A DNA stretch of 64,000 nucleotides from Siderastrea siderea (taxonomy: Eukaryota; Cnidaria; Anthozoa; Scleractinia; Rhizangiidae): positions 1-64,000 of the forward strand of contig OZ034970.1 in the NCBI GenBank assembly GCA_964030785.1, read 5' to 3'. Under the pieces are notes generated by a model. It worked only from the letters and a program-made list of their open reading frames with translations, made no database searches and was not told the DNA's origin. This document shows, piece after piece, positions 55,822 through 64,000 of the stretch (positions are counted from its first letter, which is position 1; each line of letters starts with the position of its first letter). The translations under genes and the position numbers were made by a program.

Positions 55822-55935
55822 TGTAGGCCTACTCTGACTAAATTGGCTTCCACTTGTCATCTGTCCAGTATTGGCATCTTGAGAAAAACGTTTGGAAACG
55901 GCTTCATCTTGTGTAACTTTCCCTTTACCTACAAC
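55822..55935 (-). CDS. Repeated exon B of the same unrecognised gene
   Basis: The minus strand has a gaacgttgtag acceptor (about 55934), then VVGKGKVTQDEAVSKRFSQD and ANTGQMTSGSQFSQ, aligned with exon A (VV-K...TSG-QF-Q). The expected donor position reads agtaggcc rather than gtaagc and may be weak or dead; the frame otherwise runs on to a stop at 55744. The acceptor coincides with the left boundary of the 2387-bp tandem array, so upstream exons could have been displaced by the duplication. Confidence 0.5.
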
Positions 55936-56194
55936 GTTCGTCACAAGTTGTTGGGAAGGTTTGAGCATGAACAGAATTTTAGTAAGATTTTATTCATCTT
56001 GTCTAAATATGCCGTCATAACTTAGTCTCTGTCTCTATTCGCCGGTCCCCCCACCCCCCGTTTCAATGTTGAATGCTTGCCAGACAATACTGCAGAAGAA
56101 AAGTCCATTGAAATCCAACATTGAAAAGGGGGGAGGGGAGGAAAACAAAAGCATGGTAAAATGTGACAACCTTCCCAACAAAATTGGCTAAGGT
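55933..56194. mobile_element. 262-bp inverted-repeat block (MITE-like)
   Basis: Arms ttgttgggaaggttt (55948) and aaccttcccaacaa (56168), with an inner pair ccccccgtttcaatgttg (56053) / caacattgaaaaggggg (56118), give a fold-back structure. It is present in copies 1, 3 and 4 of the tandem unit (60445-60706 and 62832-63093) and absent, cleanly, from copy 2 at 58319/58320. Confidence 0.6.
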
Positions 56195-58319
56195 TGTATG
56201 TAAATGACCGAACGTCTTTTCCTCATTATATCATCCGAAGTATACACGGTACAGTGTTCATCTCACGTGTGGCAAACGTATTGTTAATGTTCTTCCTACA
56301 GCTGGAATCTGGATCAGCAAACAGAGATTTTGCGAAATGCAAGAAATGTATGATGGTTAGGTGTTTGATAGCGTGACAAGAGACGTGTGTGACATTCCCA
56401 GACAAAATATCTGCTGGGAATTGTATTTAACATAGCCGTATAGATTCAACGGCTGTCTTTCTTTTCTCGAAAACGAAAATGTTTACTGTCAACATCATCT
56501 GTTTGTCACGTGGTTTGTGCACAGCAGTAAGTGTTAGGCGAAAACTTCCCTTCCAACATAGTGTCACGAGTAACAGACTTTACTTCACAAATGTTCTTAG
56601 TTGACTTAGAAAAGTAACCTAACAAAACCTTTAAGAGCTTCTTAGACAAGGTTAATTGTTATACGAACGTGATAATATCAGGGAAGGAATAATGCCATCT
56701 CGCTTGAGTTATTAAAGAAAAGGGTTGATTTTTTCTTAATGAAACATGTATTCACTGGAAGGAGATATACACGTGCCGAGAGCTGTGCACCTAAAGTGGG
56801 TTCAGATCGTTCGAGAATTTTAGTGACCTTGTTTCTTTCACGTTTGTATGATTCAAGATACCTACTTAATTACTTAGTGGGAAATTGGTTTTGCGACCAC
56901 AAAAAACAACTGAATGGTGTTCATTGGAAAAATTACCTCCCGCAAAAAGAGCATCAGCGATATTTTTGCGACGACAACCAGGACTCAGTATTCCTAAATT
57001 GCTGAAAAATGCAACATATCAACATCATCGGCTGATCGGATTTTTAAGGAGAGTTTCAGTTAAGAGAGAAGAAACCGGATTACTTAGTAGAAATTGGCCG
57101 CCCTAGAAAGTATCTCTTTGCGAGTTGCTTGTTTAATTTTTACATATTTCTTTCGCGTGACCTGTCAATCACACGAGGGCTATTTTGAGCGCTACAAACA
57201 ATCAACTGCGACATTACTCCATAGCAAATTGCCCTAAAATTTCAAAACAAGCTCTCTTTTAACTATAATTTCGATTGAAATGTGTTATTAAGATGTGAAA
57301 TGCTCGATATATTTCACCGTTTTGTTCTTAAGTACTACTGTTAGCGACCATTCCAACAATACTCCATAAAACATTGTATTTAAAAGCTACTTACCACAAA
57401 GGAATTTAATTTGTCGCAATTTTATGGAGTATTGTGAGATTTCACCTTTTCAAGACCTCTGAGTGTCCTTTATTCAATACGGCAGAATCCCTAGGCAAGT
57501 ACGATTATAGAAAAGAGCTTACTTCAATTGCAGCTAACTTCAAACACCGTATTTTCAGCAAATATAAATGGAGTAATGTCTTTCCTTTGTGGAGTAATGA
57601 TCATGATGGTTGATCTTGAAGATAACAAGCCCGCGTCAAAACATCACGGGCAATGTGACTGACCCCTCGCAAATTACTGTGGATGGATGTGATATACTTC
57701 TTGCGAATTGCTCAGCATGTTCAAAAATTAGTTGAGCAAATCGATGTCTACGAGGAGCCAAATGCAATTGTTTTGACGCCACAAATTAAAACATATATAT
57801 CCAACGGAAATTCTGCATGTCAGTGTTCGCGTGGCTTAATGAAAACAATTGGCGTGTCAGCCGTTTCAAACACCGGAGTATCTGTTGTGAGCTCAATGTC
57901 ACGCTTGGAAGAATTTTTCGGACCTGGTAAATGGACGATATCTCCTTTTCAGCAATTGGAGCATATCAGCCCACGCTATAATGGATGATCGCATGCGCTA
58001 ACGAAACACAGCAGTGCCTTTTCTTCAGGAGCAGACTGTCTCTATTCCCTGATCTGACCGGGGAAACTGCAGTACAATGACTTCAAAAGATTTTAAAAAC
58101 ATCAAGATTAATAATATCAACAGCACCTCGTTAAGGCTTTCTTTTAACTGTTTCCAGCCTATCAATTTTACAAAACTGGGCCATTTTATATTACCTTAAA
58201 CTACAACTGTACACATACTGTTGCTCTAATTCAGTTTCATGCGTGGCATATAGGCATTTGCCCTGGAACGACATCGTCGAGTTTAGTTTCCTCTTGACCG
58301 CACCCACATTTTTACAGAC
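55933..58319 (+). repeat. 2387-bp tandem unit, copy 1
   Basis: First copy of the large tandem duplication. It begins aacgttcgtcacaag and ends tttttacagac. It includes the 262-bp inverted-repeat block at its start. Frames at 56739-57005 and 57683-57988 (+) recur in every copy but have no recognisable domain or splice context, so I do not annotate them as genes. An imperfect hairpin, aatactccataaaa / ttttatggagtatt, lies at about 57358-57434. Confidence 0.92.
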
Positions 58320-60444
58320 TGTATGTAAATGACCGAACGTCTTTTCCTCATTATATCATCCGAAGTATACACGGTACAGTGTTCATCTCACGTGTGGCAA
58401 ACGTATTGTTAATGTTCTTCCTACAGCTGGAATCTGGATCAGCAAACAGAGATTTTGCGAAATGCAAGAAATGTATGATGGTTAGGTGTTTGATAGCGTG
58501 ACAAGAGACGTGTGTGACATTCCCAGACAAAATATCTGCTGGGAATTGTATTTAACATAGCCGTATAGATTCAACGGCTGTCTTTCTTTTCTCGAAAACG
58601 AAAATGTTTACTGTCAACATCATCTGTTTGTCACGTGGTTTGTGCACAGCAGTAAGTGTTAGGCGAAAACTTCCCTTCCAACATAGTGTCACGAGTAACA
58701 GACTTTACTTCACAAATGTTCTTAGTTGACTTAGAAAAGTAACCTAACAAAACCTTTAAGAGCTTCTTAGACAAGGTTAATTGTTATACGAACGTGATAA
58801 TATCAGGGAAGGAATAATGCCATCTCGCTTGAGTTATTAAAGAAAAGGGTTGATTTTTTCTTAATGAAACATGTATTCACTGGAAGGAGATATACACGTG
58901 CCGAGAGCTGTGCACCTAAAGTGGGTTCAGATCGTTCGAGAATTTTAGTGACCTTGTTTCTTTCACGTTTGTATGATTCAAGATACCTACTTAATTACTT
59001 AGTGGGAAATTGGTTTTGCGACCACAAAAAACAACTGAATGGTGTTCATTGGAAAAATTACCTCCCGCAAAAAGAGCATCAGCGATATTTTTGCGACGAC
59101 AACCAGGACTCAGTATTCCTAAATTGCTGAAAAATGCAACATATCAACATCATCGGCTGATCGGATTTTTAAGGAGAGTTTCAGTTAAGAGAGAAGAAAC
59201 CGGATTACTTAGTAGAAATTGGCCGCCCTAGAAAGTATCTCTTTGCGAGTTGCTTGTTTAATTTTTACATATTTCTTTCGCGTGACCTGTCAATCACACG
59301 AGGGCTATTTTGAGCGCTACAAACAATCAACTGCGACATTACTCCACAGCAAATTGCCCTAAAATTTCAAAACAAGCTCTCTTTTAACTATAATTTCGAT
59401 TGAAATGTGTTATTAAGATGTGAAATGCTCGATATATTTCACCGTTTTGTTCTTAAGTACTACTGTTAGCGACCATTCCAACAATACTCCATAAAACATT
59501 GTATTTAAAAGCTACTTACCACAAAGGAATTTAATTTGTCGCAATTTTATGGAGTATTGTGAGATTTCACCTTTTCAAGACCTCTGAGTGTCCTTTATTC
59601 AATACGGCAGAATCCCTAGGCAAGTACGATTATAGAAAAGAGCTTACTTCAATTGCAGCTAACTTCAAACACCGTATTTTCAGCAAATATAAATGGAGTA
59701 ATGTCTTTCCTTTGTGGAGTAATGATCATGATGGTTGATCTTGAAGATAACAAGCCCGCGTCAAAACATCACGGGCAATGTGACTGACCCCTCGCAAATT
59801 ACTGTGGATGGATGTGATATACTTCTTGCGAATTGCTCAGCATGTTCAAAAATTAGTTGAGCAAATCGATGTCTACGAGGAGCCAAATGCAATTGTTTTG
59901 ACGCCACAAATTAAAACATATATATCCAACGGAAATTCTGCATGTCAGTGTTCGCGTGGCTTAATGAAAACAATTGGCGTGTCAGCCGTTTCAAACACCG
60001 GAGTATCTGTTGTGAGCTCAATGTCACGCTTGGAAGAATTTTTCGGACCTGGTAAATGGACGATATCTCCTTTTCAGCAATTGGAGCATATCAGCCCACG
60101 CTATAATGGATGATCGCATGCGCTAACGAAACACAGCAGTGCCTTTTCTTCAGGAGCAGACTGTCTCTATTCCCTGATCTGACCGGGGAAACTGCAGTAC
60201 AATGACTTCAAAAGATTTTAAAAACATCAAGATTAATAATATCAACAGCACCTCGTTAAGGCTTTCTTTTAACTGTTTCCAGCCTATCAATTTTACAAAA
60301 CTGGGCCATTTTATATTACCTTAAACTACAACTGTACACATACTGTTGCTCTAATTCAGTTTCATGCGTGGCATATAGGCATTTGCCCTGGAACGACATC
60401 GTCGAGTTTAGTTTCCTCTTGACCGCACCCACATTTTTACAGAC
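58320..60444 (+). repeat. 2387-bp tandem unit, copy 2 lacking 262 bp
   Basis: Starts at tgtatgtaaatgacc directly after acagac, so the 262-bp inverted-repeat block is missing (2125 bp). Otherwise it is nearly identical to copy 1. One visible substitution is T to C at 59347 (copy 1 position 57222). Confidence 0.92.
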
Positions 60445-62831
60445 AACGTTCGTCACAAGTTGTTGGGAAGGTTTGAGCATGAACAGAATTTTAGTAAGAT
60501 TTTATTCATCTTGTCTAAATATGCCGTCATAACTTAGTCTCTGTCTCTATTCGCCGGTCCCCCCACCCCCCGTTTCAATGTTGAATGCTTGCCAGACAAT
60601 ACTGCAGAAGAAAAGTCCATTGAAATCCAACATTGAAAAGGGGGGAGGGGAGGAAAACAAAAGCATGGTAAAATGTGACAACCTTCCCAACAAAATTGGC
60701 TAAGGTTGTATGTAAATGACCGAACGTCTTTTCCTCATTATATCATCCGAAGTATACACGGTACAGTGTTCATCTCACGTGTGGCAAACGTATTGTTAAT
60801 GTTCTTCCTACAGCTGGAATCTGGATCAGCAAACAGAGATTTTGCGAAATGCAAGAAATGTATGATGGTTAGGTGTTTGATAGCGTGACAAGAGACGTGT
60901 GTGACATTCCCAGACAAAATATCTGCTGGGAATTGTATTTAACATAGCCGTATAGATTCAACGGCTGTCTTTCTTTTCTCGAAAACGAAAATGTTTACTG
61001 TCAACATCATCTGTTTGTCACGTGGTTTGTGCACAGCAGTAAGTGTTAGGCGAAAACTTCCCTTCCAACATAGTGTCACGAGTAACAGACTTTACTTCAC
61101 AAATGTTCTTAGTTGACTTAGAAAAGTAACCTAACAAAACCTTTAAGAGCTTCTTAGACAAGGTTAATTGTTATACGAACGTGATAATATCAGGGAAGGA
61201 ATAATGCCATCTCGCTTGAGTTATTAAAGAAAAGGGTTGATTTTTTCTTAATGAAACATGTATTCACTGGAAGGAGATATACACGTGCCGAGAGCTGTGC
61301 ACCTAAAGTGGGTTCAGATCGTTCGAGAATTTTAGTGACCTTGTTTCTTTCACGTTTGTATGATTCAAGATACCTACTTAATTACTTAGTGGGAAATTGG
61401 TTTTGCGACCACAAAAAACAACTGAATGGTGTTCATTGGAAAAATTACCTCCCGCAAAAAGAGCATCAGCGATATTTTTGCGACGACAACCAGGACTCAG
61501 TATTCCTAAATTGCTGAAAAATGCAACATATCAACATCATCGGCTGATCGGATTTTTAAGGAGAGTTTCAGTTAAGAGAGAAGAAACCGGATTACTTAGT
61601 AGAAATTGGCCGCCCTAGAAAGTATCTCTTTGCGAGTTGCTTGTTTAATTTTTACATATTTCTTTCGCGTGACCTGTCAATCACACGAGGGCTATTTTGA
61701 GCGCTACAAACAATCAACTGCGACATTACTCCATAGCAAATTGCCCTAAAATTTCAAAACAAGCTCTCTTTTAACTATAATTTCGATTGAAATGTGTTAT
61801 TAAGATGTGAAATGCTCGATATATTTCACCGTTTTGTTCTTAAGTACTACTGTTAGCGACCATTCCAACAATACTCCATAAAACATTGTATTTAAAAGCT
61901 ACTTACCACAAAGGAATTTAATTTGTCGCAATTTTATGGAGTATTGTGAGATTTCACCTTTTCAAGACCTCTGAGTGTCCTTTATTCAATACGGCAGAAT
62001 CCCTAGGCAAGTACGATTATAGAAAAGAGCTTACTTCAATTGCAGCTAACTTCAAACACCGTATTTTCAGCAAATATAAATGGAGTAATGTCCTTCCTTT
62101 GTGGAGTAATGATCATGATGGTTGATCTTGAAGATAACAAGCCCGCGTCAAAACATCACGGGCAATGTGACTGACCCCTCGCAAATTACTGTGGATGGAT
62201 GTGATATACTTCTTGCGAATTGCTCAGCATGTTCAAAAATTAGTTGAGCAAATCGATGTCTACGAGGAGCCAAATGCAATTGTTTTGACGCCACAAATTA
62301 AAACATATATATCCAACGGAAATTCTGCATGTCAGTGTTCGCGTGGCTTAATGAAAACAATTGGCGTGTCAGCCGTTTCAAACACCGGAGTATCTGTTGT
62401 GAGCTCAATGTCACGCTTGGAAGAATTTTTCGGACCTGGTAAATGGACGATATCTCCTTTTCAGCAATTGGAGCATATCAGCCCACGCTATAATGGATGA
62501 TCGCATGCGCTAACGAAACACAGCAGTGCCTTTTCTTCAGGAGCAGACTGTCTCTATTCCCTGATCTGACCGGGGAAACTGCAGTACAATGACTTCAAAA
62601 GATTTTAAAAACATCAAGATTAATAATATCAACAGCACCTCGTTAAGGCTTTCTTTTAACTGTTTCCAGCCTATCAATTTTACAAAACTGGGCCATTTTA
62701 TATTACCTTAAACTACAACTGTACACATACTGTTGCTCTAATTCAGTTTCATGCGTGGCATATAGGCATTTGCCCTGGAACGACATCGTCGAGTTTAGTT
62801 TCCTCTTGACCGCACCCACATTTTTACAGAC
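60445..62831 (+). repeat. 2387-bp tandem unit, copy 3
   Basis: Complete copy with the 262-bp block. A visible substitution is T to C at 62093 (copy 1 position 57581). Confidence 0.92.
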
Positions 62832-64000
62832 AACGTTCGTCACAAGTTGTTGGGAAGGTTTGAGCATGAACAGAATTTTAGTAAGATTTTATTCATCTTG
62901 TCTAAATATGCCGTCATAACTTAGTCTCTGTCTCTATTCGCCGGTCCCCCCACCCCCCGTTTCAATGTTGAATGCTTGCCAGACAATACTGCAGAAGAAA
63001 AGTCCATTGAAATCCAACATTGAAAAGGGGGGAGGGGAGGAAAACAAAAGCATGGTAAAATGTGACAACCTTCCCAACAAAATTGGCTAAGGTTGTATGT
63101 AAATGACCGAACGTCTTTTCCTCATTATATCATCCGAAGTATACACGGTACAGTGTTCATCTCACGTGTGGCAAACGTATTGTTAATGTTCTTCCTACAG
63201 CTGGAATCTGGATCAGCAAACAGAGATTTTGCGAAATGCAAGAAATGTATGATGGTTAGGTGTTTGATAGCGTGACAAGAGACGTGTGTGACATTCCCAG
63301 ACAAAATATCTGCTGGGAATTGTATTTAACATAGCCGTATAGATTCAACGGCTGTCTTTCTTTTCTCGAAAACGAAAATGTTTACTGTCAACATCATCTG
63401 TTTGTCACGTGGTTTGTGCACAGCAGTAAGTGTTAGGCGAAAACTTCCCTTCCAACATAGTGTCACGAGTAACAGACTTTACTTCACAAATGTTCTTAGT
63501 TGACTTAGAAAAGTAACCTAACAAAACCTTTAAGAGCTTCTTAGACAAGGTTAATTGTTATACGAACGTGATAATATCAGGGAAGGAATAATGCCATCTC
63601 GCTTGAGTTATTAAAGAAAAGGGTTGATTTTTTCTTAATGAAACATGTATTCACTGGAAGGAGATATACACGTGCCGAGAGCTGTGCACCTAAAGTGGGT
63701 TCAGATCGTTCGAGAATTTTAGTGACCTTGTTTCTTTCACGTTTGTATGATTCAAGATACCTACTTAATTACTTAGTGGGAAATTGGTTTTGCGACCACA
63801 AAAAACAACTGAATGGTGTTCATTGGAAAAATTACCTCCCGCAAAAAGAGCATCAGCGATATTTTTGCGACGACAACCAGGACTCAGTATTCCTAAATTG
63901 CTGAAAAATGCAACATATCAACATCATCGGCTGATCGGATTTTTAAGGAGAGTTTCAGTTAAGAGAGAAGAAACCGGATTACTTAGTAGAAATTGGCCGC
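62832..64000 (+). repeat. 2387-bp tandem unit, copy 4, cut by the window edge
   Basis: Again begins aacgttcgtcacaag with the 262-bp block and continues unchanged to the right edge, so the array is longer than seen here. Confidence 0.92.

Noticed and set aside
56739..57106. 88- and 73-codon frames repeated in each 2387-bp unit
   Set aside because: They overlap each other in different frames, have no domain or splice context, and repeat only because the unit is duplicated.
57683..57988. 101-codon frame in each 2387-bp unit as a gene
   Set aside because: The frame is open in all copies only because copies are nearly identical. No recognisable domain; kept as undecided, not annotated.

Overview
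This window is eukaryotic, non-coding and repeat-dominated. It contains a 25-kb satellite array, tRNA-derived SINE and Penelope-like (PLE) retroelement debris, several terminal-inverted-repeat (TIR) DNA transposon remnants, intron-split gene fragments, microsatellites and a 200-bp assembly gap. The SINE body, PLE tails and MITE styles resemble those familiar from marine invertebrates, most of all anthozoan cnidarians (stony corals, anemones). That organism assignment is an inference from family resemblance, not proof.

Layout. 1-25464 is one uninterrupted tandem array of a 163-bp satellite, about 156 head-to-tail copies, entering from beyond the left edge. Single-base variants recur with fixed spacing. 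They reveal a 14-monomer higher-order repeat (about 4.5-9.9 kb), a 16-monomer higher-order repeat built as 6+6+4 (about 12.5-25.4 kb), and homogeneous blocks between them. Two badly decayed monomers, still 163 bp apart, follow at the edge (25465-25810). From 26 to 48 kb lies a degraded repeat landscape: a 262-bp palindrome; a RecQ/BLM-type helicase pseudogene (+ strand) with minus-strand fragments of an unrecognised ankyrin-containing family running into its 3' end; a PLE GIY-YIG endonuclease remnant followed by a hammerhead-like motif; several MITEs and fold-back elements; a SINE; and short decayed tandem arrays.

49-52 kb holds the clearest host gene: a minus-strand OTU-type cysteine protease with two joinable exons. 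The intron carries a 1367-bp Mutator-like element with perfect 9-bp target duplications, and the second exon has an in-frame TGA. A 97-bp tandem repeat (52.2-53.1 kb) and a 2.2-kb element with CAGT termini and TA target duplication (53.2-55.4 kb) follow. Two paralogous 34-35-residue exons (minus strand) sit at 55.5-55.9 kb. From 55933 to the right edge runs a nearly identical 2387-bp tandem duplication, more than 3.4 copies, in which one copy lacks a 262-bp inverted-repeat block.

No bacterial operons, CRISPR arrays or complete autonomous transposons were seen. Almost all open reading frames inside the tandem arrays are by-products of repetition. The main biological interest is the two-tier satellite organisation (a candidate centromeric or heterochromatic array), the OTU gene carrying both a transposon and a stop, and the fresh 2.4-kb tandem duplication that starts at a splice acceptor.
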